64,000 nt of DNA from Balanoglossus misakiensis (taxonomy: Eukaryota; Hemichordata), in contig CM082579.2 of NCBI GenBank assembly GCA_040954595.2, positions 7,192,001-7,256,000 on the forward strand, written 5' to 3'. Under the pieces are notes generated by a model, which saw nothing but the letters and a program-made list of their open reading frames with translations, was not told the origin of the DNA and made no database searches. This document shows, piece after piece, positions 11,721-24,021 of the stretch. The translations under genes and the position numbers were made by a program. Positions within the stretch are counted from its first letter, which is position 1; each line of letters begins with the position of its first letter.

Positions 11721-12411
11721 TTGCCCATAAACAAACGTTAATGGTCAGGGCGTCGTCCATTATTTCTATAATATTTATGTAGGTATTTGTATTAACGGAA
11801 TGAGAGGTTACGCAAAAAAGTGTATTATGCGCATACGGTATTTTTCGTACACATTTTCCTGATAGCAATGTGTTTCACTACGCAAATATTGGTGTCCGTT
11901 AGTAGCCCTATTTTGTTAGAGAAATGGCTTCAGCCATTGTTCCTTCAATTAAAATTGCAACAGAGTTGCTTTTAATATGCACTGCTTGTAAATTGTAAAA
12001 TGTTGCAAAATCGAACGTTAAATCACGTCAAAGATCATGTCCTTACTGCCGTTACGACAGTCTCCTCAAACATGAGACATAGGCCAGATTTGGAAGCCGG
12101 GTTTAAACTATAATTGCGCGTGCCCACGGACACCCACATTTCTGGGAATCTTATTGTAAAATATGAATATGCACAGTGTTCTCCCCAGGATTTGGGGAAA
12201 CCGTAACGGCTAATTTGCCTATTAATTTACATACAATTTACATATCATTAGCATTATTTTTGTCTTGGTGACAAAATTTCAAAGCGGGCGATAGATGCAA
12301 CAATTAGTTTTTTATGCATTGCTTCTGAGAAGCATATACTTATTTTGGCAATTCCTGTCAATAGGAAATAATTGTTTCTTTGTCTGATTTCTGTTTCCTA
12401 TTCATTTTCAG

Positions 12412-15400
12412 TTTGGAGTGTGACATGGCTGCAATGAAAGCTTCAATGGCGACAGTGGCCAGTCTGGACACAGGCGTTCAGAATCAACCAGTGCCTGGAA
12501 CAAGCGATGGGAATCCCACTATGAAGAGGCTGAAAATTACAGCAAGGAAATCAACTCACAGTGGTAAATCATTGGTAGCTAGGCAGATGTTGCAGAACCT
12601 GGCAAGCCAACCACTGCCCGTGAGTGTTGAAGGACCTCCGTCTACTTCAAAGGTGACACACGCCGGTATACCCCCCAGCAGTAGTAGTGATAATTTCTCA
12701 AGGGCCAAGAAAACAATGCCAAAGTCCAGCAAGGAACGACCGGAAGCGACAAGGGCCAGGAAAACGGCCAAATGGGTGACGAATAGAACATTTCCCGTCA
12801 GTTGCCGTAAACAGGAAGAAATGTTCAGAGGAGGAGTTAGTGTCATTTCAGAGAAGAAGTCTCCCTCAGAAGTACCCCTGAGAAAAGCAAAAGAAGTGAG
12901 AAAAACAAACTCCATGACAACCGATAAGTCGTTTTACTTAAGATGTAAAGAACAAGAAGATGAAGTTCTGTCAAAGTACAGGACATTAGTTGCTGCGGCA
13001 GAAATATCCCAACCCAATGATGTAGGAACCAGCTCGCCCAAGAATCCTAAGAAAGTCAGTCCATTCAGAATCAGTCCGAAGTTAACTGATGGATCTGACA
13101 GAAAAGAGCCAAGGTTTGAGCTGCGGGTGGTTCTGGAGCCCTTGCCCAAAGAATATCAACATCTGGTGACATCGGCAAAGAAATCCCCCTCCAGCACCTC
13201 TCCAACAAAGCCAGTGGAATCACCCGAGAAGAAGCCGAAAACAGAGGATCCATCATTGGAAACCCCTGCAAAAGCTACTGATGCACCACCTTTAGGAAAG
13301 AGGATGTCCACTAGCATATATGCCATAGGGAGGAGACAAGTAGGGCACCCAAGCGCAAACATCAAGGCTGAAACGTCCCCAAAAGAACATTCTGGTAGAG
13401 TCAAGAAATCTTCGGCAACTTCTCCAAAGACGGCGTTAACATCACCAAAGAAGACAGTCGCATCTCCAAGCCAGTCTCAACAGGGCCAGTCTGGGCAGGG
13501 AATGTCGTTGGACATTCTTTCTTTATCACCGAAGATCCATGTTTATCCAACATCTATAACAGAGGCCGCATCATCAACTAGTACATTTACTTCACTGAAA
13601 TATGTTTCTACATCCAAAAGTCAGTCTGAAGATGAAGGATTTGCTTCAGTGACTACTCCACCAAAGACAGAACAAGCCCCTGCTCCAAGTGGTGCAACAA
13701 AGTCTCCCAAGCAGTTTGCAGTGATGCCATTCAGAGCTACATTCACTTCACCCAAGAAAGCACCGACGTCGCAAAGTCAATCTATCATGAAAATGTCAGC
13801 CACATCTTTTGCGTCACCTACAAGGACAGTCACATCTCCAGGCCAAACTTTGCAGAGAGGAGCTTCATCGCCCCCATTCAGTTCACCAACTAGGATGAAC
13901 ACTTCTCCAAGTCAATCTAAGGATAATGCATTCGCTATGTTTCATGTAACAAAGAAGAGGGTCACATCTCCAGTTCAGTCTGCAAACCGTGCATCAGGAG
14001 CGATAAGCTCTGAAGACAGTGATGACAAGTCTGTCTCTCCAAGTCTAAAGCGAGCCGGTACATCCGTTGACGTTAACAATTGCAAGAAGACCAAACAGCT
14101 CGATAATGATCTAAGTGCGGAACCCCCAAGCAAGACTGACACACCTAAAAGGAACATCTTTGATACTCTACAAAGGGATCTATTTTGCATGGAACAAAAG
14201 ACCACGCATGTAAAAGAAGAGCAACAGTTAAATAAACGCAAAATGGCTGATGGTGATTTTAAAGAGGAAGATGTAACGAGGAATAAAAAGACGTGTATTT
14301 ATGAACTTGATAAGGCTGAATCAATGACTAGACAGATACTGTCATTCCCAAATAGTGGTGAAGGGAATGTTGTATCAGACATTTGTATGACTGAAAACAG
14401 TGGACCCCTTGTACACAACAAAGGAGACTTCTCGGCACAAACTAGTGAAAAAGACAATTCCTGCCCGTCATTTCAGGAAGCCTATGGCAGTGTTGAGAAA
14501 ACCCGTGCATCTGATGGATCACCCCCAAAGACATTGTTTCAAGTGTTCCACCCTCCTCCCAGTATTTCAAACTCAGGAGACGAAGAAGAACTTGAAAATG
14601 ACATTGGCAGTGATGTATCAAATGATGGATGTGCACAATCCTATTCATCTTCAAGTTGTTATGGAAAATCAGAACAGCCTGAAAAATCTCCAGAAATAGA
14701 GAAGGTTCGACCAGACTTCGATGAGGTGGACGACATTATCTTCATGTCCTTTGCGAGCAGTGATGCAATCCATATCCACTCGAACGTCGAAGCAACTGCG
14801 CGGAAAGAACTCGGCACAAAACATGTTAGCTTCCTCAAGGACATCTCCCAGTATCATGTTTTAGATCAGAGAAAGAAGGACAGCGACGGTAATAAACCCC
14901 AGAAAGCATCGGGCAGTCAAGACTATCGCAGTATGCGAGGTACCCACATGCGAATCAAAAAGTATGAGCAAATGCTGAAAACTGAGCTGCAGAAAAGAAC
15001 GAGCCACGACACTTTGCATCCTGATTTGAGGAAAAGTTCGGCAGATCTCCACAAAAGTCTCCAAGTCAGTTTCAACCTCCAACAACTGGGCGTACAACTA
15101 AAGCCATCAGAGGAGGAGAGCAGCGGTCTCTCAAATCCAACGGCTGAAAGCAACATGCCTCCGAATGTTATCAAGAAACCGGCCCCTCCACGCATTCCAG
15201 ACGATGTTCTGAAAGCATTGGTTAAAATATTAAAGAAGCCGCCACAGAACAAAACGCAAACGAAAGAGACGGTTGCACTGGACAGCTCAGGTGGCAGTAT
15301 GTCAATTTCAGATTTGACGTCAGCAGTGAAGTCGTACAGCGACGCAACAGGGAACAGTATCGTCATCTTGCAGCAGCCAGACGACGTAGCAGCAGCACAA

Positions 15401-18400
15401 CCCTTGCCGCAGTCGAAACCCGCGGAGCAGGGTGTTGTAGTGGGAGACAACCTTGTTCTCCGAAGTTTGGAAAGTACCAGCAACACCAAGAAGTCGGCGT
15501 TTGTGAGCGACAGTCTTGAAGAATACTTGAAGGAGAACGAGCAGCTTGCAAGTGAAGGGGAGAAGAAGATTGCTGAGAAATTTTCACATCCCCTGCTTCA
15601 GAGTAGCGCGGCCGGGATAACTTTCAAGATTCCAACGAAGCCCGCATCGGCGACGAAGATCAAAACGCTACACTCCGTCATGGCCAAGAAGGGAATCAAT
15701 CTACCTGCCTTCAGGTCCTCTCAAGCGGTGAAGAAAAAGGTCAGTCCGAAGAAGAAGCCACGCGCAACCCCGGGACTGAAGAGTATACCGAGAAAGAAAA
15801 ACACCCTCAAAGATGCGAAGAACGCGCTCATTTCATCCCAGGCGCTGTTGAAGAAATTGCCCAAACTCGGTGGTGCGGCTGAGGAGACTATGCAGAGATA
15901 CACAATAGAAAGGCAGCGTCTGGAAGGGAGCACCATTGTGCACGAGAGGGCATCTGTAGTGGCACCCAGCAACGCGCAACCGTTTGGAGACTCCCTTTGT
16001 TACAATGGGGGCATCTTGATCAAGAAAACCAGTGACCCATGTCACGAATTGATAACACAGGGAACGCAGTTCAAAATCATTCACAGTCGACTGGTTCATC
16101 AGGTGTCTGACAACCCTGCTCAGGTGGTGGAGCCGTCCCAAGCTAAGAAGAAAAAAAAGGCATCAAGGAAGACGAAGAAACAGAAGAATTCTGGTCAGAA
16201 TATTGTCACTGCCAACAGAGCACTTGCTGCTGTTTCAGCTCTGGCTGATAGCGAACACGATGCTTGCAATTATGTAACGGAAGACGGCAAAAGAATTGCC
16301 GTGAAAGATCCTCAGGGTAAAAAGTCGGCGACAAAGACATCCAAGACGGGTAGCCACAGTCAGAGGGAAAAAACAGAAATACAGAACAGGTTTTTGATAG
16401 AAGACGAGGTACCACTGCCGACGGAATCAGACAAACAGCCTGAGTATGACCATGAAGCAGTATCAGGGTACGTTAAACCAGTTCGGGGAGATTGGAGTCA
16501 GCCCCCTCCATGCGGGAAGGATTTCTGTCGCTTGGGATGCGTGTGTGCGAGCATCCGTAAGCCGTATGATGTCAACAAATCCAGTGATCACTGCAAGAAG
16601 GAAGAGTGCATGCTTGAGTGCGTCTGCTTTCTCAAAGAAAAGGACCAGCATCGCAGTGCCCGGGTGAAGAAAAGACCGTCGTTCTTCACGGAAGGTGGCA
16701 TGGTGTTCTACGACGGTGCTGGAATGTTTTCCCTGGACTACGCCAAGAATCCCAAGTTGCTGTGGCAGGCAGCATCGTCACAGCTGAGTAAGATTGCGGA
16801 CGTCAAAAAGCAAATGAAGAAGAAATCCCCTGTGAGTTCTACTGCCAGCGGCTCAACCGGTTCTGGAAAGAATCGCCGTAACTCTGACAAACAGATCGGT
16901 AAATCAGAGTCAAAAAAGGAGAGACGTCCAGGTGACGTTCCAAAAGCTAAAGCTAAGGCATCCACGTGCGCCAGGACCTCGGTTTACAGCTACAAGAAAA
17001 GGCAGGTTTGTTCGTGCCACCTTGGAGATTCGACAGGAAGGCCGAAGGGCAAGAAGAACAAATGCTGTGACGTCATAGCCCCCACGTTGCAACCGTCCAA
17101 GGCATATTCGTCTTCAGCCGTTTTTTCGTCGGACAGGATATCATCGTTGAAGTTGGTGCCAAAGACCGGAGCCGTCGCTGTCCCCCAAAACAGAACTCCC
17201 GTCGCTTTTAGCCCAGTCACACAACAAGGTATCGGTAAACTTTCACCAGGTGCTTTGAATCAAGGTAATGTGACTGTACAGCAAGAACCTAAGGTGATCG
17301 AAATAGTATCCGATTGTGACTGGCAAGGGGAGAAGGAGAAAATCCTGCAATGCATAGCCAAGCACACTTCGATGGCCGCGATACAACCAGAAGAGATGAG
17401 AGTTGGACGGTTCAGAATTGAAATTGTACCAGTAAAGGACAAGGACACAAGTGTTGTGGACACAAATGCTCAAAAAGGTGTTGTCGCAGCAGTAACGTCC
17501 CGCGGTGAAGCTCCCCAGCTGAAGTTGCCAACAACGCACAAAGCAAACGGACCACAGGTGACTGTAGCAGGATCTTCCCAGGTGAGAAAGGAAACTTTGC
17601 CAAACCAGGCTCTCCCCGTCGGTGTTCATACCAGCCGTGTGTCGTCAGTCACCGCTACGTCGAGTGTGGTACCTGTTGGCCGTTCTTCAGCTGTTAGCTC
17701 CGTAGCTGTCGACTCCTGTGCCGCTACAACCATCAACCAGACACCCAGTCGTCAGGGAACAACACCACCAATTGTCTCTTCAAATGTGCCTGTAGTGGTT
17801 CCTTCAAATGTCATCTCAGCTGCCACCGTTCAAGCGCCTGTTAACACGCTATCATCCAGTCCGACAACCAGTCCAAAAGAAACAACAACTGGTGAAGTTG
17901 GTGCCAGTCCAGTAGCAGTTGATTCTGCTGTCACTTCAGGGAATGCAACAAGTCAGCGAGCCACACCATCAACTGTTAACTCTCCGGATGCGTTACCTGT
18001 TACAATGTCTCCAAATGCAGTTGCACCTGCACTGAAGCAAACAACGAGTCCACAGGCTATTCCATCTGCCATTGCTTCTTCTGGTGCCAGCTCACCATCC
18101 GTAGACTCGGCCACCGATATCATGAGTGACACTTCTGCTGTCCAAACGGTGAATGCCGCAATGCCAAATGCGATTCCTGTTTCAGTTTCTTCTCATCCCA
18201 GCCCACAAGCTGTTAACTCTGACGCCGAGACATCTGTTAGCAAGACATCCAATCAATCATCTGGAGATCAAGTGGATAAGAACATCTCCAGTCAGCAGGA
18301 AAAAACACCTGGTCAGCGCGTCACCTTCAAACCACTTGAAGCAAAGACTCCCACACCAGAAGGCAAGACGCAAGCTCTTGTTCAGTCAGCAGAGACCGAT

Positions 18401-21373
18401 GCTGACTGTGAACAGGTGTCAAAAGTTGGCACAGTTGAAGTGAGCCATTCACCAACAACGTCAGTGACTGGAAAGACAAGTCTAGCCGATCATCCAGTGA
18501 CTTCAACAGCTTCAAAGCCAGATTCCCCACCTCCCAGTGCCAAAACTGTTGAAAATTTGCCTAAAACTTCGGCGAGCCCAAAGAGTCCCGATAAGTCGCT
18601 TGCTTTTGTTGGTGTGCCTCACAAAACCGTTGTTGGCAAGTCGGTACTTGTTCCTGTTTTCTTGTCCCAGTTGGAGCTGAAGGCGGACGAGAAGGCGGTC
18701 ACTGGTGTCAAAGGAGAAACATTGAAGAAGGCAATGAGAGTTTTCAATGCCAAAGGAGAGAAAATCACCCTGCCTGCTGGTAGTGCAATTTATATTCCTT
18801 CAAAGGTGGTTGGTGACAAACAGATCTTAAAACCCCTGGTGATTTCAAACGCAGACCCAGGCACAACCAGAAACGAGAAGCAGCTGCCTCGTGTAACACT
18901 CATTCCACCGCCAACAAAAACAATAAAGGCACCGACGTTACGATATGACCGACCTGGTTTTGAAAGAATTTCTAGCCGGAAAGTGACAAAAGTGAGCTTG
19001 GACGACACCGTACCAAAAGATGGAGCGATGGTGTATGTTCAGTCCAAATCGGATGATGGTTTGTTTGCTGTAGTACGTGCAAAGACCAACCCTCCTGTGA
19101 TCAAACTGCAAACTGGCGAAAACCTGGCAAGTATTCTGAAAGTTAACGATGCTGTGATCTTTGAAGATCCCAACAAGAACATTCCCAAATCACCTACAGC
19201 GTCAAGTGCTGTGCCAGCTCCAACGGTATCTGCTGTGCCTGTGGGAACGATGGGGAAATCTCTCACGGTCTCTCCTACCACACTGGTCCCTCAAAAAGTC
19301 CTGTTGACAAGTCGAGCAAAACCTTTCCTTGTTACTCCGGCAACAACCAAAACAGTGTCGTCTGTAGATGCACCAAGATCCAGTTGTCTCACTCCAGCGC
19401 AAGCTCAAAACTCGGTCTCAGACGACAAAACTGTATCAATGGTATCTCCTCAACCGCCAAAAGTCACATGTGTATCACCAACACAGGTTGACAGTAGGAC
19501 AGTCCAGGTGTCAAACAGCACACACCCAAGATCACCGCCATCCGATAAGGAAGTCCCCAGGTCGTATACAGAGTCTGCTCTTGTATCGGTCACAACAGAC
19601 ACAGTGTCTTATACGCAGATGGAGACAGCTTCTAGTATGACAACCACTGCACAAATAACGCCGAAAGCCAAAATGATGAATGATGCGACTCCAACGGCTA
19701 CAAGGGTAACGACAGGTACTGTGGTGTCATCTCCAGATGTGCCCAATTCAGCGCAAGCAGAAGTTTCTGAATCGCAGACTTCAAGTGACACAGATACACC
19801 AAGAAAATCAACTACTCAATCATCATCAGTCTCTTGTTCATCCTCGGCACCAGTGACTGTGGTGGGAGAGCAGATTTCAAACAGCGTAGTGCCAACCACT
19901 TCAGATAAGGACAATCCCAGTTTATTAGCTGTAGTGCCAGTCACAGCGTCCTCCACAGTTTCTTCGATGCCGAAGGAGAACACTGGCGGTATCACAAAGG
20001 CCACGACACCAAGTCCCGAGAAAGTGATAACGACCGGAGGTGTAACTCGTACAACTGCAACCGTCACAACAACAACCACGACGCCATCAAATGTCGCCCT
20101 GAACGTGCCCACAACAAGCCCCACCACGGGCGTGTGTGTGAAACAGCGGTTTAACGTCAGAAGATTGGATGTGCCCGCGGCTTCGAGATCCAACTACCGG
20201 CCTTTAGCACCTGCCCTACCCCCTGCCATGGTTGTACAGCTTGTCCCTGTGGGAGAGCCGTTTCCCATGTCCAAACTGCTGTCTGCCAAGAACAAAACTA
20301 CGCCGATCGTGCTGAGTTCAGCTGCCGCCTCGCCAGCCCTCGGTGGCGGGCCCACAAATCTGTTGATTCGACCGCAGGCGGAGAGCGCTCCGGTCAAACA
20401 GCAATTCAGAATTAGCAGAGTCCCCGCCGATGCTACTGGAAAGGAGAAGAGTGGGCCACTGCCGGATGGGTCCCTTTCCCGAAGCCATTTGGTGACGGCA
20501 GGGAACGGGAATGACAAGAACAGCTCGGAACCGCCGGTGGAAAGGCCAACAATCAGTCTGAAATGCGAGGAAAAGCTGGGTCCATCAGATGAGGAGTTCA
20601 AGTCGACAGACGATGAAAAGAGCGGCGCCAACCCAAATTATCCGTTCGTGAATACTGTCGAGGTGCATACTATGCCGTCCAGCGACACTGAAGAAATAAT
20701 TGATGTGGAAAGCTGTCCCGTGGAAAATGGCACTGAAGGTGGGGAAAGCCTCAGACGACAGGACTGTCTGACAGAACAGGATGAAGAAATAATTGATGTG
20801 GAGGAATACGACAGCAATGGAAAGCAGTCGGAGAAATTGAAACAGGCACTGGGTGCCAATTTTACACCAGTCCCTGGATGCCAGATTCACAGTTACAAGA
20901 GAAAGAGAAAATCGCCACCGCCAACTGAAAGTGATCACCAGCGGGCAGGTGCAAGTTGGGCTTCACCTCCTCCAACACAAGCTGGCCTTTCTGGCCGAGA
21001 CCCTCGTGCTCTCCATAATAGCACACAGAAAAGCAGTCATGCCACAAAACCGCCGAGTTTTGCCCATCAGATTGGACAGGTTGCGAGAGCACCAGGTGCG
21101 ACCAATAGTTCAAATGGACTGACTCTGGATTCATCTGGCCATCATAATGGAAAGCAGACGTGGAAAGTTGTCCCGATTCCAAAACCCGGTGGAAGCGATG
21201 CAAAGGGTCAAGAGAGGAAGAACGTCGATCCAGATTGTAACCTGCCTCCAGGCGAACTGCACAACTTTCGAGAGAGGGAAAGGAGAAATTTTATGGCCGA
21301 ACAGTTCAAAAGGCTGAAAAAATTGTTATTCTTCAATGAAGACAAGATTGCCAAAATAGTAGTTCTCCGAGAG
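12412..21373 (+). other. Single ~9-kb coding exon of MGA
   Basis: From the acceptor at 12411 to the GC donor at 21374 the frame is open for 2983 codons without an intron. It carries all the conserved MGA blocks and the first two thirds of the bHLH. Base composition is clearly less AT-rich than the flanks and changes in the middle, where Ser/Thr-rich low-complexity sequence dominates. Confidence 0.9.
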
Positions 21374-24021
21374 GCAAGTTCTTCCAAAGTTTCATCATCA
21401 AACTGACAGGGTTCATGATTTGCTTGTTTCTAATCAAGGCATAAATATCCTAAAAATCTGAAAAGTTTCATTTTTACTTGCATTCAAATTTCTTATTTGC
21501 AAATTTAATGTGTTGTTTTAACTTGCCAAATTTTCTTTGTCTGTTGTTTGTGTACATGAAAATGAACTGCGTCTGAGAAAATTGAAAGAAACCAAAATAT
21601 TAGTCAAATCTTTTAGTTTTACCAATGTTGATTCATTGCAACTACTTGGTAAAAGTACTTGGATGGGTACTTTCAGGATGAAATGCATTAGTTTTGTTTT
21701 ATCAGTTATTGAAATTAATCAAGATTGTTTTATGTTCTTTTTGTTCTTCAGAGCATGATGGAGATTAAGATGCAGAATGATCTGACTGGCCAATTAGCAG
21801 TGAAACGGGCGACGTTGTTAGAAGAGAGAAAGAGTAAACATGTCCAACTCCTCAAACATTTAGGTAATGATGGTTGAATTCTTGTGGAAATGTGTTTGTG
21901 ACTACCATTGACTGATCGTCCTAATACTGCAGAGTTGTGTTTTAGAAAATGACTTCAAAACCAATTGACATCAATACAGGCTATGTAAAAATTACCAGGT
22001 TTGTGTAATGATGATATTGTAAAGAGCAATCATCTTGAATCAGGTTTAAAATAAGAACGCCTGTGTGTACACTGTGTCTATGGCCAGTACTGTGGTACAC
22101 TGAACCATTGGCTGTTGTTGCATAGCACATAAGCTAGAAATCATTTTTTTTTTATATTAAACCAAATTTTATTCTATGCTATCTCGCCTTTAGTGTAGAC
22201 TGACTAGAAGTTGACCCAATCTTCATTTAGGAGAGTTCCTTGAAAATTTATTGACATCAATAAACAAGACTAACATTCCAGTTAAATGTCCAGACTGAGG
22301 TACCTATTTAGCAAAGGGTATCATGCATGTATGTGAGTGGAGTGATAACTAATAAAACATTTTGCTTTTTATTTCCAGCCCAACTGGCAGCAGACAAAAG
22401 TGTGAAGTTTGACCAGAAAATGGCTCTGATAGAATCCATACGACACATGCATGGCAAGGAACTACACAGACTCAAGGAGAAAGAAAAAGAGCGACTGAAA
22501 TCTAAGGCGTCTTCGGACGCAGGAGGTACACCGCAGGACTCACCAAGTACGGAGATACAAGATTTGCTGAGTGTCAAAATAGACCTCGGGAGGCCATTCG
22601 TACCTGATGTCCAGAAGCCAGGATCTGGGAAACCCCAACGTGCGATTTCTTCTCAACATGGAGCCGGTGCCGAGAAACTGACAAGAGTATTGAGCGCCAC
22701 AAGCAGCGATGAAAACAGAGAACGTAAATCCAGATCACCGCAGTCAAATGTGAACCGTAAGAACAAAGACACTGACCCGAATAGCAGGGCTGGTGCACAG
22801 ACCATCTCGGCTATGGTCTTGAGGGAGGACGAGGGACATTCTCCAAGTGACTGTGGGCTGGAAAAAGCAAAGAGTGAGGCTGCGGCACACGCTGACTGTG
22901 TTGCGGTTAGTACTGTGATGCACAGCCCCGAAGTTGATGCGTTGAATGCAGTGGGGAGTGTGTTGGATGCTGGTCAAGAAGAAAAGATCATCATCATCAG
23001 TGGGTTGCCAGAACTTAAGGATGACGGCGTCGTTCCTGCAGGTGATGGCAATCCCGCGCCTCGAACAAGCGACGAAAACGAAGTGGCAGTGTTTGAATCC
23101 GCGGACGACAGCCCAGGCCCTGCCCCTTCACCTGCGGGTAGCCCAACACCAGTGCCAGTATCCTTAACCATGTCGGCCAATTGTATGCAGCTGGCAACAC
23201 ACATGATGGACGAGCCAACGGCGCGGACACCTTTGCCTCCATCCGGGGCTGGCAGTTACGACAATGCAAGTACGGTCTCGAGGATGACATGTCAGAATAC
23301 TACCCAAGAGTCTTCAGTCCTGGTAGTGGACAATGATGGCAGCATCAAGCCAATGAATATGGTGACCGGTGATGACGGGGGTGCCAACGAAGCCGGAGAA
23401 CAGATCGCCATGGAAACGGCGGAGTCGGAAAGCCAGGACGGGAGCATGATAGTAGAGAGTGATCCGACAGTCCCCGCCGCGACTCTCCAGGAAATCGCGG
23501 AACACCAGCTGGGAGAGACGGTGAACAAGCTGAACCACGAAGCCCGCGATTACGGCGCCAGGGTTGTAAAGATGAAGATTTCCGTCGGGGGAGACGCCGA
23601 GCCGGTCGAGTTGTCCGTGTTTGTGCCGGCCGGGGAGAAACTTCCAGCACCCCCAGACGGATGCACGGAATACGCGATCTCGGAACTGCCCAAGGGTAGT
23701 TCAGTGCGTGACAAAAGTGATCGGGTCGGCACGGAAGCCAGTGTGACACGAGGGAGTCAGCGCAACAGTCGCTCTGAGCAAAGTGGTGTGGTCGTTGTGG
23801 AACCTGGTAGTCGGGACCACGCGCCACAGAATCTGGAGAATCCAGCAGACTCTGAAAACAGTAATGATTCACATATTATAATCATTGATGACGATGGAGA
23901 CAACGTGAGTGTCTCCAGCGGCTTGCGGGTCCAGAACTCTCCGTGTCCTCCTCAAGAAGCAGCCAATCAGGACAGTCCAAGGTTCCTGTACTTATCAGAC
24001 TCTAATGATAGTGAGCAGTAA
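12425..24021 (+). CDS. MGA: MGA (MAX gene-associated protein) orthologue, bHLH-zipper, no T-box seen
   Basis: MGA pairs with MAX on E-boxes and is the scaffold of the PRC1.6 repressor complex in the nucleus. Coding exons: 12425-21373 (exon begins at 12412), 21752-21863 and 22379-24021; about 3567 residues (human about 3065). Recognisable MGA blocks in order: DEVDDIIFMSF at about 765, followed by a LGVQLKP block; a Cys-rich DUF4801-type block at about 1345-1420 (CGKDFCRLGCVCASIRKP, then HCKKEECMLECVC); VIEIVSDCDW at about 1622; acidic EEIIDVE at 2756 and 2787; basic-helix-loop-helix at about 2945-2995 (RERERRNFMAEQFKRLKKLL); then a leucine-rich coiled coil. The N-terminal quarter is rich in TSPKK and SPSQ motifs, and the middle in Ser/Thr/Val. 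The ATG at 12425 has a good context (GACATGG). The frame stays open back to the splice acceptor, so an upstream coding exon is not excluded. The vertebrate N-terminal T-box is absent here. The first intron inside the gene has a GC donor. Confidence 0.93.
21374..21751 (+). other. GC-AG intron inside the MGA bHLH helix 2
   Basis: The donor is GAGAG|GCAAGT, the strong consensus of the rare GC-AG class, and the acceptor is TTCTTCAG|AGC. Reading through instead adds ASSSKVSSSN and stops at 21406. Splicing continues the helix as VVLRE-SMMEIKMQ into the zipper and keeps frame with the third exon. No usable GT donor lies in frame nearby. Confidence 0.85.
21864..22378 (+). other. MGA intron between zipper exons
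   Basis: A 515-base GT-AG intron (donor TTAG|GTAATG, acceptor TTTCCAG|CCC) in phase 1. It separates KHVQLLKHL from AQLAADKS within the coiled-coil part. Nothing else is seen in it. Confidence 0.85.

Larger units (their letters stand above)
8888..12411 (+). other. Putative MGA 5' intron, no coding content seen
   Basis: The first ~700 bases stay rather CpG-rich, then the stretch becomes AT-rich. No T-box motif or other domain is readable in any frame, and the open frames (the longest begins at 8788 and runs to 9264) match nothing I know. It ends in a polypyrimidine-rich acceptor with AG at 12410-12411. A second CpG-richer patch at about 11160-11500 could be an alternative first exon. Two inverted-repeat structures are listed separately. 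Confidence 0.4.

Noticed and set aside
14923-15489. 188-codon frame on the - strand
   Set aside because: It is the antisense shadow of the MGA exon; the + strand frame has clear homology and splicing.
21374-21406. End of the MGA protein at the stop codon 21404-21406
   Set aside because: It would cut helix 2 of the bHLH; the GC-AG splice restores helix 2 and the zipper in frame across two more exons.
23345-23872. 175-codon frame on the - strand
   Set aside because: Shadow of the third MGA exon, with Arg/Pro/Ser-rich composition typical of antisense reading of GC-rich coding DNA.
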